This document shows, one piece after another, positions 20,576 to 32,998 of a DNA stretch of 64,000 nt (position 1 is its first letter; each line of letters starts with the position of its first letter). The notes beneath the pieces are model-generated. The model was not told the DNA's origin, ran no database searches, and saw nothing but the letters and a program-made list of their open reading frames with translations. Made by a program: the position numbers and the translations under genes. Location of the stretch: the NCBI GenBank assembly GCA_008508345.1, contig QNGE01000863.1:55121-119120 (forward strand), in the 5' to 3' direction. The DNA comes from Paragonimus westermani. Taxonomy: Eukaryota > Platyhelminthes > Trematoda > Plagiorchiida > Troglotrematidae.

Positions 20576-23500
20576 TATCTGTGGGCAAACAACAAACAAG
20601 GCTGGCTGTGACAAGTTTTACTTTTGATAATCTAGTGCGTTCCTTCCCGTACGTTTGTCACTTTTACTGGGCTAGGTTGAATTTGGCATCCTGATGCACA
20701 TTGCATAACCGTGATTCATGGCAAGGTAGCTTTAGTGACAAATGAGTGCTGTTTTGAATCCTTTCAAGCCTCGAGACCGCGATAAAAAAACACCGTGTTT
20801 TGTTGGTTAAGGGACACTCAAGTCGAGGGAAATTGTACTAAATGTTTCTCATGTTATCTGACTACACATTTTCAAAATACTCTCAGTCGATATTGCCTCT
20901 CTTCTTTCTAACAGATATACCATTTTTATTTTGGGTGTATTGGCAACAGCTACCTGCAACTGAGTAATTGTTTAAACCCACAATAGCGGATGGTGCCGGA
21001 ATTACTGGATTATTTATTAACTGTCCATATCGGATAGAGTCAGCAATCTGCTAGCATCACAAGAAGTGAGGTGCATTTGCTTTGGTCCTCAGATATGTTA
21101 TGGTTGCTGAAACCGTGTGCATGTTCATTCGTTGTCGGAGGTGACTGGACACGCACATTCTCCAGTCGTTTCGGCTCAGTCAGCTTCAAGGATGACTCGC
21201 ATTGGTTTAGGACGGACTCTTCAAGTGACTGTGAAAATAAATACCGTCACGTGATGTCACCAAGTGTGGTCTAAAAACAGTAGAAAGTGCGATTTCTTTG
21301 AAAAACTCATCTGTATAATATACATATGTACATATATACGTATGATTATGCTCTAGTAGTCATAATGTAATAGAGTGAACGGATGGTCTGTGGGGCCCTG
21401 ATTGCTGCAGTGAGGAAAGTTACAAAGTACTGGGTTGGACATTCCGTGATCATCTATATCGCTGATCATTAACACAAGATAAGATATCAGCATCTAAAAT
21501 ACCACTAGCCTTTCTTTGCTGGACTTCTTAATTATCTTCAGAATAGTTTGTTGTCGTCAAACTCAACAATAACCATGTACGTGTTTGCGAAACCGAACTG
21601 TAAATGTAAAATCAAATGATCACTCATCCACATACTTGCACCGGACCGCCTTAAACAAAAAACACTGATGCCTGCTATACCGGTGGGTGGACCAATAACG
21701 CTTCCAATCCATGATAACCATTTCAAATCCCGCAGTCGACATACCAAAACCACCAATAGTGGATTGTAGTATTTTCCCGTGCAAACACCTACCGTGGGTA
21801 CAGTACACTACAACACGTGAAATTAGCTACCGTGAACACAGAGTGAAGCTGAATGAGCCTGGTGAAAGCCAATGTTGGTGGATAGTGACTAGATGGCTCG
21901 TACATAGGCAACATTCAAAGTGCCCGCATCCATCTGTTGACGGATTAACGTACGCTCTTAACAAGGCATAGAAGCCGCTCCCTGTGTTTTCTGAACAAAC
22001 AGTCCAAACTAGTTTTTAAACATACTTGTTATTTCAGATATATTACATAAGTACGTTAAGTGGAAGCAGGTTTAAACATCCCACTACGAAATGACTCACG
22101 AATTGCCAGACACCTTAAATTGATTATACGAGTATTCAAGTCTCCTGCTGTGAATATTACAGAAAATAACGTCAACCAAAACAAATTTGTGACGGTTCAT
22201 CACCTTCATCTGGTGGGAGGCAAACACAGATTTTGCGAGTGTCACATTGTGCGATGGGCTACGTTCAGTAATGAGCGGATACATTTACACCATAGACGGA
22301 AAGTGTCACAAACGTGCTAAAACACGGAGTTGACCAAAATAGGCACTCAGTTGAACCTAAGGTTAAGATATGAGTTGATGCCTGGAACAAGAAAGAATAC
22401 TGGGTCTCATTTTTTCACACATGCAATGACATATAAGTTAGTTCCTATCCAAAGCGTGCTACCCGATTTAGTCAACAATATTGGAAATTGCTGGAAGTTA
22501 TGGTAAGGCTCATTCCTAAAGGATTAACGAGAACCAAGTGAGAAAGGATGTAGTCACATAAAGGTACACTTTCTAGTCATTAGAACTAAACCATTCATTT
22601 TGCTTCAATACTCAGTCTCTGGAAAATGAAACTGATAGTTTTGGGTGGAACGAATGGCCTCTATGGAGCAGCATATTATCCCAAATGAACCGGAGTGGTA
22701 CCAAAAACATTTCCACAATTGAAAAGACATATAGGACGCCTAATTTCACAATAGTAACACGTCGATTCAACACGTTTCATGGTTAATATCTGCAACAATG
22801 ACAAGGCTATCATAGTCATTCACAAGTGAACTTATGCAGATCGATAATTGTCGGTCGAATCGTGTTTTGAACAGAGTGCCGCTGTGCTTAGTGTACGGAT
22901 TTCAGCCGTTTTTAATAGGAGAACCTTCAAAACCAAAAAGTCAAGGTAGCCGAGGATCGACGTTGAAGAATTGCAGCGCCATGCAATACACATAGAAATA
23001 TCATGGTTTTTCGAGTAACAAGTTGTTTATATCCATTCTGAGGGTTATGGTCACCTTTTGAGTATTGTGGGTTGCATATGTATCATTAAGTAAGGTGGAT
23101 ACTTGAAGGCGACAGAACGTGTTCGTGCGTGCGATAATTGTTTGAATTTGTCAAAGGGCGCTACAAACGTTCTTCATGAGCACAGAAACTGCAACATTTG
23201 TATTCAATAACTTGTTGTGTGAGGATTCACATATTTGTCCTGCGACTGAAATTTGTGAAATTTAGACCACGTGTCGTAAGAAAGAACAAGGTTTTATTGC
23301 ACAGCACATTTCAAATTTTCATGAAAGGATACGATCATCTTGAAAACCTAAGTGAACACTTCATAAATTAATTTTTTTCAAGTTGTTTTTTTCCAAACTT
23401 TACAGCACTCTAATTCCAAATCCTAGACAAACCATTGGTTTAAAACTAATGTCATGAAACACGGAAGTGTATTTAATGACTAAAATACCGAACGTTTGCC

Positions 23501-23924
23501 GAACGATAGTGTTAGACTCCGGATAATTGTTTCACTATGTAATGTCTAGTTTTGGGATTGTTAAGAATGGTCATCTACAATCTTGTTCTATTATTTTCAA
23601 CACAAACAGAAACTGTGAAAGTCCTAATAGCATAGGAAGACTGGAGATCAATTCTGTGAGCTGAAGTGGTGTAGTGTGCATTCATCCATGAACAATTGAC
23701 AGTGTTTACGAACTCGTTATTCGGCGACTGCTGATTGATGAAGGTGTACCAGGTAAACAACAAAAAGTTAAGGACAGTGGAACTTTATAACAAAGTAATA
23801 ATTTTTTGGGACATATTTATGAAAATTATCGCTCCTAAGCGTCTTGAAGGCATACGGTAGGATTGTTTTTCTCATTTGTATCCACCAAATTTCTATAACA
23901 TGGGTAGACTGTATTGACTTATGG
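20576..23924. other. No gene recognised
   Basis: TA-rich patch with ATATACATATG at about 21318. No other structure I can support. Confidence 0.5.
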
Positions 23925-23990
23925 TCAACAAAAAAGCAAACAAGAAAATCAACAAGAAACAAGAAATCAACAACAAACGAAAAAGCAAGA
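23925..23990. repeat. A-rich low-complexity tract
   Basis: Imperfect reiteration of AAATCAACAAGAAAC-like units, for example AAAATCAACAAGAAACAAGA and AATCAACAACAAACG. A simple repeat of unclear origin. Confidence 0.7.
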
Positions 23991-24430
23991 ATTATGTCTG
24001 TTTTAAAAAATAATTACTGACTAGTTTATTTTTGAGATTCAAGTGATTTTGCAGATGAAATAGGCATTGCGAATTAGACTTTGACATTAAAGCTCACAAT
24101 GAGTTAGGACACCTTTCCTGACAGAACAGTAACAAAATGGTGCCATCCGTCTTAGTGTGGTCTACAGTAAGACGGGAATAATTTGTCAAACGGTCAACAA
24201 CATGAATGTGTAAATGTGGTGTGACAATCGTCTAAGACTTTGAAACATATCTGTCAAAAAGCTTGGTGAAAAACTGTGTTATTACATAAGACAACGCACT
24301 ATAACCTATTGTACAGATAATAATCTTTATTTCTGAACACAGTGTTGTAAAACTCATCAGATCGGGTAAATCACATTCGTCAGTGGTTGAAAGTTTTGAA
24401 TTGGCAAGGTAGTGACCAGGGTTTGAGTAT

Positions 24431-24439
24431 TATTTGATT
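24431..24439. repeat. Candidate target-site duplication, left
   Basis: TATTTGATT here and at 26084-26092 bracket the inverted PLE pair. The left copy is 37 bases outside the arm; the right copy is 2 bases outside. Nine identical bases are suggestive, not conclusive. Confidence 0.45.
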
Positions 24440-24476
24440 TAAAACAGTTGGTTTTCTTCATAAATTGGAACATAGC

Positions 24477-24848
24477 AGTAAGAAGACGGACACTGGTAGA
24501 TGCTAGCATTTCGTATTGCCTCTTCAGTACCAAATAACAATAACCAGGAACATCCTATATGACACTAATGGGATGGGGGGTGAAGAATAAAATAACAAAT
24601 TGGGTGGAGAAACAAGAGGACAGAATGATTAAGTCCATGGGAGTCTGAGGCTTACATGTAATTGTTTTTGTACACACAACACTGGCTTGAGACGACTAAT
24701 CGCGACCGCCTCGGCAAAACGCAGGAAACGCGGATTAGCGTGGCGCATTATAATACTGAATGTTAATTCTGGATTAATCCGGTTGCCAGTGGCCAACATG
24801 TGCCTGGTGATAGAGGAGGCCGGAAGCTTGCGTGATCCAGGGACGAAG
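24477..24848. repeat. Outer inverted repeat, left arm
   Basis: 372 bases that appear perfectly complementary to 25710-26081 by eye. Together with the inner arm pair (25105-25182 with 25634-25711) they define a head-to-head PLE palindrome. Confidence 0.85.
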
Positions 24849-25182
24849 GGAGTAGACTGCGCGGTCACATCCTGAACCCATTTCGGCAGATGTTCCTTCA
24901 TCCTAGAGTTCAAGCACCTATCGGTTCTGCCGATGTAACTTTCGCCGCAGTTACACACAAATTGACAAATACAGTGAGTTGGCGCCAATAGGTTGCTCTC
25001 CCTTTACCGGAGGTAACGGTAGCTTCCGAGTTCGGTCGACGACTACGATTTCAGCCGTATTGTACGCTCGCCTAATGGATGGGACGAGACGTTTTGTGGT
25101 TAGGAGTGAAGAAGTGTCACCTTTGAATGGTAGTTCAATGTAGAATTTCTTCTTCCCAACCGTGGGAACCTTATCTCCTACA
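24477..25182 (-). pseudogene. PLE copy, thumb end to 3' terminus (left arm of inverted pair)
   Basis: Minus strand: the RT thumb end (FYIELPFKGDTSSL), linker (LVPSIRRAYNTAEIVVVDRT), then after one frameshift near 25000 a GIY-YIG domain: THCICQFVCNCGESYIGRT (first motif degraded to CIC, second YIG intact), NSRMKEHLPKWV, SSITRHMLATGNRINPELTF, RFAEAVAISRLKPVLC, stop at about 24629. A 3' UTR of about 150 bases runs to 24477. It is 5' truncated at 25182, where it abuts the plus-strand copy head to head. Except for the frameshift the domain looks recently active. This copy retains the 256 bases (24849-25104) that its partner has lost. Confidence 0.85.
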
Positions 25183-26081
25183 TGCTGATGGTAGAAAGGC
25201 GAATTACTGAATACATTGCGTCATTGCCGTTCTACAAACGTTATGTGGATGACATCCTCATGTTTGCGCCATCTTCGCAAGCAATCGATGAGATGGTAAA
25301 TCGGTTTAACACTTGTCATGCCAACCTGACAGTCACCTCTGAGCTAGAAAAGAACGGACGCCTGCCGTTTTTAGACATTCTCATCGGTCGCCAGGATGAT
25401 AGTTCAGTAACAAGATGTGTGTATCGTAAGCCCACCTGGACAGGTCAGTACACTCACTTCACAAGCTTCACGCCAATGAAGAACAAGCGAGCACTGGTCA
25501 GAACATTGTTTGTGCGTGCTAGGCGCATTTGTTCATCAGAATGTTTAGATGATGAACTTCGACTGCTTACAACCACTTTGCAGAATAATGGGTATCCGCT
25601 AAGATTTATCAATAGACACAGCCAGCAGCGTATTGTAGGAGATAAGGTTCCCACGGTTGGGAAGAAGAAATTCTACATTGAACTACCATTCAAAGGTGAC
25701 ACTTCTTCACTTCGTCCCTGGATCACGCAAGCTTCCGGCCTCCTCTATCACCAGGCACATGTTGGCCACTGGCAACCGGATTAATCCAGAATTAACATTC
25801 AGTATTATAATGCGCCACGCTAATCCGCGTTTCCTGCGTTTTGCCGAGGCGGTCGCGATTAGTCGTCTCAAGCCAGTGTTGTGTGTACAAAAACAATTAC
25901 ATGTAAGCCTCAGACTCCCATGGACTTAATCATTCTGTCCTCTTGTTTCTCCACCCAATTTGTTATTTTATTCTTCACCCCCCATCCCATTAGTGTCATA
26001 TAGGATGTTCCTGGTTATTGTTATTTGGTACTGAAGAGGCAATACGAAATGCTAGCATCTACCAGTGTCCGTCTTCTTACT
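25183..26081 (+). pseudogene. PLE copy, RT core to 3' terminus with internal deletion (right arm)
   Basis: Plus strand: SLPFYKRYVDDILMF carries the RT catalytic YVDD (residues 21-24 of the 200-codon frame). Then follow LPFLD (61-65), VYRKPTWTGQYTHFTSFTP, RALVRTLFVRARRI, NNGYPLRFI and KKFYIELPFKGDTSSL. At 25711 the sequence jumps to the middle of the GIY-YIG region, losing 256 bases present in the left copy, including the YIG motif, and changing frame. The C-terminal residues SSITRHMLATGNRINPELTF to the stop are then read in another frame (25657-25929). The 3' UTR ends at 26081. It is 5' truncated at the join, so RT motifs before YVDD are absent. Not functional alone. Confidence 0.87.
25710..26081. 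repeat. Outer inverted repeat, right arm
   Basis: Partner of 24477-24848. The outer ends are AGTAAGAAGACGG (left) and CCGTCTTCTTACT (right). Confidence 0.85.
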
Positions 26082-26083
26082 AA

Positions 26084-26092
26084 TATTTGATT
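26084..26092. repeat. Candidate target-site duplication, right
   Basis: TATTTGATT, matching 24431-24439. Confidence 0.45.
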
Positions 26093-29000
26093 GTTTACTG
26101 TTAAACGAAACTGTTTAAAATGATGTGCGTTAGAAGATTCCACGGAGATATTAGTGATTTACTATATGAAACGACTGGTACTATCCATATCGATTATTTG
26201 TTGGATGCCACCCTACCAAGATTAGTACAAGACTTTAATGAAAAAGACAATATTTCGCGTAATCAACAAAACACGCCAAACACTCATATTTTGTGAATGT
26301 ATTGACTTTTCAAGTTCAATCATGCGGAAATCCGATCCAGCTTTATACCTTGTATATTCTACCTCTCTTGTTTCTGAAAGTTAATGGGACACTGATTCTG
26401 TTGCTCTTGTTTTGTTGTGTCAATCTGATCGTTGTGCGAATAGCCAGTTGTCTGGTACTGTAATTCCCTTGAATGATACACACGTCATCTTCATTGGGCT
26501 CCGTCTGTTTTCAGTGTTTTTGAACTTCTTGACTGTCTGCCAGAACTCTGTTGGGTATGAATGTTATTTTGTATGGCTAGAATTCTTCTTTAGACTGTTC
26601 GACACCAAATTGTAGCCTATTTCTTGTGAACGACCTGTCGATCAAAGCCGTTGACGCTGTCTACTTATTCATTTCGATAATTCTTCTGTAGTTCCATGGA
26701 TTTGTAGTCCAGTCTTGTTTTGAATACTTGGGACCGTTGGTTGATCGCTACGCGTTGCTTAACCTTTTCATGGAAGACGGCGAAGTGAGTGCTTTGACTG
26801 ATTTTGTACCGTAAAGAACGATTTGTGAATAAGATATGATTGGCATGTATCTAAGTTTTTCTATTGCAATGTGGACCTGCGTGGTGAAATATGTGCCATT
26901 TTTCAACCGGTGTTGACCAACTTATTAGAAGGGAGGAAACCAGAATATCACTGGCAGTAATATTACTGGAAAATTCAAGTTTACAAAACCTACGTTATTT
27001 GTCCAACAGTTTACATTTCACAGTAAACCCAACTACGCAGGGTACTGCTCGGAATCGGACTCTAGGTGTCCACAGACTTAAACAAAAAAGGTCTAAGATG
27101 TGATCAACCCACGCAGAACGTGCATACACAGGAGTAATCCTAGACAAAACAAGTGGTCGCAGTCAGAACTCAACATGTAGGATTCTTAAATATGATATCA
27201 AAGAACCGACTGCTCTCGATCAATATTACCTGCACACATAGGGTGAGGCTGTAAAAGAGTTGTGGACGATCTGCCAGCGTGAGAGGGTTGTTTGTGCAAG
27301 TAGATGTGCATTCACAAGAAAGCCCGAAAATCAGCAGCCAGTCTCAGTTGTAGGGGTGGAAGAAAACCCGTTTGTAACGCACCGCCGTGCTCATGCGTTT
27401 TTGGTGATCACCTTGACAGAAGTCTGCTTGCTGCTGGAATGGATCGCAGTGACTCGCTTCAGTGTTTGTCTTTAACCTGTCCAGCACTGATCACACACTG
27501 TGAATCGGGACATCCTACAGATGCAAGCCTCAAATTTGAAACTGTCAGCACGTTCCAAAGCCGGACAGAACTTGTCCCATTGTCAACAGGGCTTAGCACG
27601 GCCGATTAAAATGTGCGTGCTGGGCCATTAACAGTATTAGAAAAATGAACCTGACGGACGTTGACGAATCAAGGTCGACTGCCGTAAATTCTTCGGCTTT
27701 GACTTTGGGAAGCGCGTGTGATCAGCTTAAGCATCGGCATCTTGGGAAGCGGAAACCAATAGCTATGACAGCAGTGCACTTAAAGTGATCATTTTCTGCG
27801 AGTGTTTTTTCATAGTAAAGGGCGGTGGTTGTTCACGTTAAGTGGGGTGTAAACAAAGGACACGGTAAAAATTTCAGTGCCTACTTACCCGTTCATTAGA
27901 TTGATCGAGTTATTGAGTGGGTCAAAATGGCCACTGCAGAATTCAATCAGAAAACATCACATCAGCTGATCACTTCAGCTAATGATCGAGCAATTGACTG
28001 ATTTATTGGATAAGTGCTCATGTTAAAGATGATTGGTCAATCAATGTTCAGAGAATGCAGTAGATCAGCAGTTTAGCTAACCACTGTTTGCGCTGAATGT
28101 TGTCTGAACGGCTTCCATCCACCGATATCTTCGTGTACGTATACTTTGGCGCGGTAACAGGATGTTTCCAGTAGGCGTGCGGTATACTCCGAGTATTATC
28201 GATCGCGTTTGATGAAACACAATAACCCTCTATTTCCTTAAATGTTCATCAACGTCTGAGACGATTTCTAGAAGAAAACTAAGTGGAATCACCTTAGTCT
28301 CCAGTCGATATAGACATCATTTCGAAGTAACTTTCTCCAGTTCGATTTTACGATCCCTTTCGCTACATTAGGTTCACTCAAGCAATTGCCTACACATACT
28401 GTTCATACGTTCATCCTGAAAGAGACTGAATTATGGAAGCCACCGACCGGATCATCATTTGACCTACTCAACTTTTATGCATTTTATTAAACCTACATGT
28501 ATGTTGATTCCCGTAAGTTATTGGGAGAAGCCTTTGTGTTTCTCGTTTATTAATGTGAAATGCATCAATCAGACAAACTTTGTTGTCTGTCATCTGAGTC
28601 CGAGTAAGACAATGAAAGTAATCTTTCGTGTTAACCGGCAAACATACTTTGTGACATAACTGCGCGGTTTTATGGGGTTTGTGGTTGTTAGAGCCAGGTC
28701 CACCAGGACAACTTCTCGTCTGATTTAATGTTTTCGCGATAACATAACCTTTCGGATTTGTGTTGTACTATTGTACTAATTGCGTCAGTTCATCTGCACT
28801 CAGACCTTACGAAAATTTGATGACTGGATACAGCACAGTCGTGAGTTTCCATTTCAGGAAATACGTAGTCCGATATGATATCAGTAAAAGCAGGTAAAAT
28901 TTCCAATAGATTGTCAGAATTTATGCCCATCTTATGAAAGAGAAAGCGAATCTCAGTGAATGTGCCGGGAGCGATAATTCCGGATTTTTATCCAGTATCC

Positions 29001-29211
29001 ATGACAATGTGATTTTCAAGTCGTGCTTAAGACATTCTCTTACAAAATCGCGGAATAAAAGCAAATGCTTGAAATATGCTGATACTGTTCAAGACACCAA
29101 GAGTATCCAGACATCAGAGAGTTTCGAGCTTTCTTTTGTTTATAACGAAGACCTTCGTCAAAGATTTACTGGTTACCCCTTCGTTCTTAACTCAAATGGT
29201 ATTAATGTAAA
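26093..29211. other. No gene recognised
   Basis: A frame at 27304-27609 (+) has a block (ALITHCESGHPTDASLKFET) faintly like PLE C-termini, too weak to call. Nothing else. Confidence 0.4.
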
Positions 29212-29479
29212 TTGACTGGACGCTGGGCCGATGAGTTCTTTGCATGCCTTGGTGTTCTCGATAAGAAATGTATCCTGGCTGTCTGTGATCCCCATCTGTT
29301 TGCGATCTCATTACCAAACATGCTTGGAGCAGGGTCGCGACTAAGAGTTGTGTCACACCGACAAGTAGCCCTCCTCGTTTATCTTTTACCTCGGTTATTG
29401 ATTTACCTGAGTCTTATTCTTGCGCGCTTTTCTCAAAGGGTCAAAGATGGTTTATATGGCCTCAGGTCACTGAATTATG
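29212..29479 (+). CDS. Candidate exon of a MARCH6/Doa10-like membrane ubiquitin ligase
   Basis: MARCH6/Doa10 is a multi-pass endoplasmic reticulum RING-CH ubiquitin ligase used in protein quality control. Here an 89-codon open stretch holds a hydrophobic helix (VALLVYLLPRLLIYLSLILA) immediately followed by RFSQRVKDGLYGLRSLNYG. That resembles the C-terminal MARCH6 pattern of a last membrane helix then 'R..R.K.D.Y.VG.RL.NYG'; one residue of the VG pair seems missing. The upstream CILAVCDPHLFAISLPNMLG would be the previous helix and loop. A donor GTACGT follows directly after NYG (29480), phase 1, so an exon ending here is plausible. The 5' boundary is unclear (no strong acceptor), and no RING-CH exon is visible. 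It could be a chance hydrophobic frame. Identity rests on pattern memory only. Confidence 0.38.
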
Positions 29480-30859
29480 GTACGTAACACAACTTGCCCT
29501 CTCGGGAAGAAACCCTTAGAACAGAAACAGGTTCCTTCTGGAAAGACGGTCAGAAGGTATGTAATATTCCAGTGCTAATCATTCATCTATAAGAGCTAAA
29601 CTTGTCAGTGGAGAATGCTCGCATTTCATAGCGACAAGTTTAAATCTAACATAAAGCTGATACAAGAAACTAGAAAATGTTTGTTAGGTTGGCCTGCAAA
29701 ATTAGCAGCGTTAATCTGAGTTATTCTGTGGATCAAGCAACCAGCACTCTGATCCTGTTGGTCATGTGAAAGTTCATGAAAGAAAACCTAGTTGCACCTT
29801 CGAAGTTGAGGCCTCCACAAAAACTGGTTGGTTTTTGAGATTTATGAGAGATACTGCTCGGTGACATGTTTCTTCAAGCGTGGATAAAGCGTCTAGAGTT
29901 ACGCTGTTTCGGCCAGAGAATGAAATACGGGTGTTATTTTTATGGGGTCCGTAGAAATGAAAGACACTGGACACATCATTCAGAATACATCAGTATCACT
30001 TATGTGACTGTGTTTATGTCGATGAGTTTCACAAAACAGACCTACCCTAGCCATCGTTTCACGTCTACATCGACGGGGTGCCATCATATTGAAGTGCCTT
30101 CTAGAAGAAACCCTATCTTTATTCAGGCGAAATTTTACACTTTACAAGAAACGGATCTATTAGTGTGAGTTCACAACTGTCCGTTGTTGCCGACAGAACT
30201 TGGGTCTGGATTGTTAGCCTCACGATCGACTGATGTAACCACGTGGACCACCTTCGATCGATACTAACGACAGGATTCGCTAACTTCATCTTCAATGCTT
30301 ATCAGTAGCAGCCTAGTTAAGCAACAGTAGTAGGTGAATGCGCACAAACACCTAACCAAAACTGCTACGTGATCTGAACGCCCTACAAGGGTAGACTTGC
30401 TTTCGCAAAATTAAGTTTGCTGGCCGACTGCTGTCAACTGTTGGTAATTTTGCTAAACAGCTTGTGGCAAACGGACTATATCCCGGTCGGGGATTGCGCT
30501 TAGGACGGGTAACCGGTTTTATGGGAGACTTGATACGTCACAAGGCGGTCACCGGTCCGATTAGCATTTTGCCGCTGTTTTCATGTTACCGTTATTCCTC
30601 GTGGACTGTTGTCCGTCAGTGTCCATCTGAAACGTTCACATAGGAGCTCATGTTCGTGCGATTTTCTAACCGAGTGCACACACGCAGATATTGTCTGCTG
30701 TCTTGACACCACAGATTTGATATTCGTGCACGCTGCACATGACTGCTGATCAGATTTTGATTCGGTTCGTCATAGTCGATTGTCTGTTCCTGTCTCGATC
30801 GTCTTAAACGAATAACCAATTTTCCTTAAACTGCCGTATTACACACGGCTAATAATTGA

Positions 30860-31325
30860 TATTGTGATGGGTGAGAGTATTCCAACACTGGGTGGAATAC
30901 CTCAGCATGGCAGTGAGTTATATACAGAGCCCAAGGCGGGTGGATTATGGCTAATACGGGGGGATGCGGACGAGTCATCGGTCAGCGAAATCTGACCATC
31001 GGACGCGGAAGGAGAGGCAAAACGTGGCTGATAAAGAGGTCGGAGGCGCGACTAACCCAATACTCGATGGGGTACCTCAGAGTGGTGGTGAGATATGTAC
31101 AAAACCTACAGCAAGTGAATTACAGACAATATGGACGACCGGATCAGCCGCTGCTCATCGAAACCAGAACAACTGACGAGGAATGGGAGCCAAAAAATTC
31201 TGACAGCAGGCGTCAGGCACACATACAAAAAATAGACCGAAGTGCACATGAAGTGTAAGTGGAAACCGCCGGTGTGCTGTGGACCGGAATTCCGGTTCAT
31301 AAACACGAGCGCGCGCGTGGTCTAA
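30860..31325 (+). repeat. GC-richer dispersed repeat, copy 1, internally duplicated
   Basis: Shared with 55600-56040: GGTGGATT..., CGGACGAGTCATCG, GACGAGGAATGG, GGCGTCAGGCACACA, GACCGAAGTGCACA, and TCATAAACACGAGCGCGCGC, in the same order. Within this copy the block TACCTCAG...GTGAG.TAT.TACA occurs twice (about 30898-30925 and 31072-31102), a tandem duplication with a period near 175 bases. It is richer in GC and CpG than its surroundings. Coding or element identity is unknown. Confidence 0.6.
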
Positions 31326-32867
31326 GAATGAACGATTTAAACAAAAATATGGTGCTCAACTGAACGACGTTTTGCTCCGATGTGGGATTCTGGCTATTAT
31401 CATCCGCTAGCGGCTTCCCTGTTGAAATCAATCTTTTAGGAAACTCAGAGCTTTAACTGTGAAACGTAATTCACTTCAAGACTATAAGCCATCAGTTGTT
31501 TAACACAGGTTTCTATAGCTTCTGGGGCATACACCTAGGACAGATTTGACCAATGCGTGAGATTCGGCCTGCACACGGGATCTCAATTCACCGTCAGAAC
31601 TCTGTCAATATATACTTTATGAGAATATCTTCCTTTCTTCTCTTCCTTTAAAGACACCTGTCAGGCTGGCTGATCTGTAATATGTAGCTAGACCTTATCT
31701 GAGATTCGTGCTGGTTGCCGGCTATGAGCGGGAACAAGTGAGGTACCGACTGAGGCCATAACATAAGAGATGGGAGAAGTGCAAAACAAGATTGGACCAA
31801 CTAGGGCCCAAACCAATTTAGCTAATTTATAAGGAGCTCATCGAAACACTCCACTTGGATTTCACAGTGGAACGGAAGAACTACATCACATTAATATATT
31901 CCGGTAACGGACGTAACGAAATGGCCTCCTGTCGTAATGCTGAGGTCAGTGGATATAACTTTCTTTATGAACCTAGTAGCAATAAACGGATGTCCAACAT
32001 CTCAATCAGTTGTACAGAAATTTTGGTACTCTGATGTACGATAAAAAAGTTGACCGCCTACGGATGGTTGATTATATAGTTGTGATATAAAGTTCATTCT
32101 TAAAACATTGAGCAGAAAGAAGACATATCGCGATCGGTTAACACTTCGTTTACTTTCATCAATCACTAACTTTAAACATGAAGTTTATATACGACAGATA
32201 ACTAAGGGTGAACAGAGTATAGACACGTACACATTCATAATGAGTGTCATCTAGATCCCACCAATCCGCTGGGTCGTTTCAGCCACTTTTATGCATATAA
32301 CACAGGCTGGTGAGTTGTGATAAACACAACTTCTCTGAAAGCCCGTAGGTTCGAGTTCTGTCTGCGTGATAATACCTAGAATCAGCAAAGTGGGTTGACT
32401 TTGTAACATGTTATCATGAGGTATCTAGCAATCGATAATAAAGGGTTTCAAGCGACGGACTCACCGGGTTAAGATTGCTGTGTCGTTGCGGGTTTTCGGC
32501 ATTGCGGAACGTGTTCTTTTGCTTGCTGAGATAGTTATCGATCCGTTTTGCAGTCGTAGCTGAACTGGCAGAGAAAAAAGTCAAACAAACTACTTTCACG
32601 ATTATGTAGCCCAGTATTTTGGTGTTTTGAACCAGGGGTAATTAGACAGCCGAATACGTAGGTGATAGAGCAGAATTTAATTTATGTATGACTTCATCTG
32701 TCAGATGATCTTCTCTGAATTGCGCAGATCGGAATATACCTGTTTTCGAGCTGTTTAAACTGACACATTAGACTTGTTCATCAGGCTGTGGATGTCTGAG
32801 AACTTTAAGAAAATGTTCATTTGCCAGTACGGTTTTTTTGGCACTTTTAATGAGTTCAGTGATCTCT
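31326..32867. other. No gene recognised
   Basis: Weak B-box-like GGTTCGAGTTC near 32350. Otherwise nothing. Confidence 0.45.
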
Positions 32868-32954
32868 ACCTGTCTTGGAAGTCCTAATCGCGGGGTTATC
32901 GATTGGAGTTAACAGACAGTAACTGTCTCCTCTCGAGACGATCGGGCGCAACCT
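32868..32954 (+). mobile_element. Ribozyme SINE tail fragment
   Basis: CCTGTCTTGGAAGTCCTAAT and GCGGGGTTATCGATTGGAG equal the tail of the SINE at 16490-16600. It ends at the N at 32955. Confidence 0.7.
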
Positions 32955-32955
32955 N
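32955..32955. other. Single undetermined base (N) inside SINE sequence
   Basis: Left of N is SINE tail, right of N is SINE body, the reverse of the normal element order. This suggests a join of two copies or a collapsed tandem array. Confidence 0.75.
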
Positions 32956-32998
32956 TTGAAAATAAACCAAATCCCCGACTACTCATCAGTAACTTAGC
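32956..32998 (+). mobile_element. Ribozyme SINE body fragment
   Basis: TTGAAAATAAACCAAATCCC and CGACTACTCATCAGTAAC match the body of the copies at 16.6 and 37.5 kb. Confidence 0.7.

Noticed and set aside
27304..27609. Possible PLE GIY-YIG C-terminal scrap (ALITHCESGHPTDASLKFET)
   Set aside because: Only one short H...GH..D...F pattern, with no GIY-YIG or RT block next to it.
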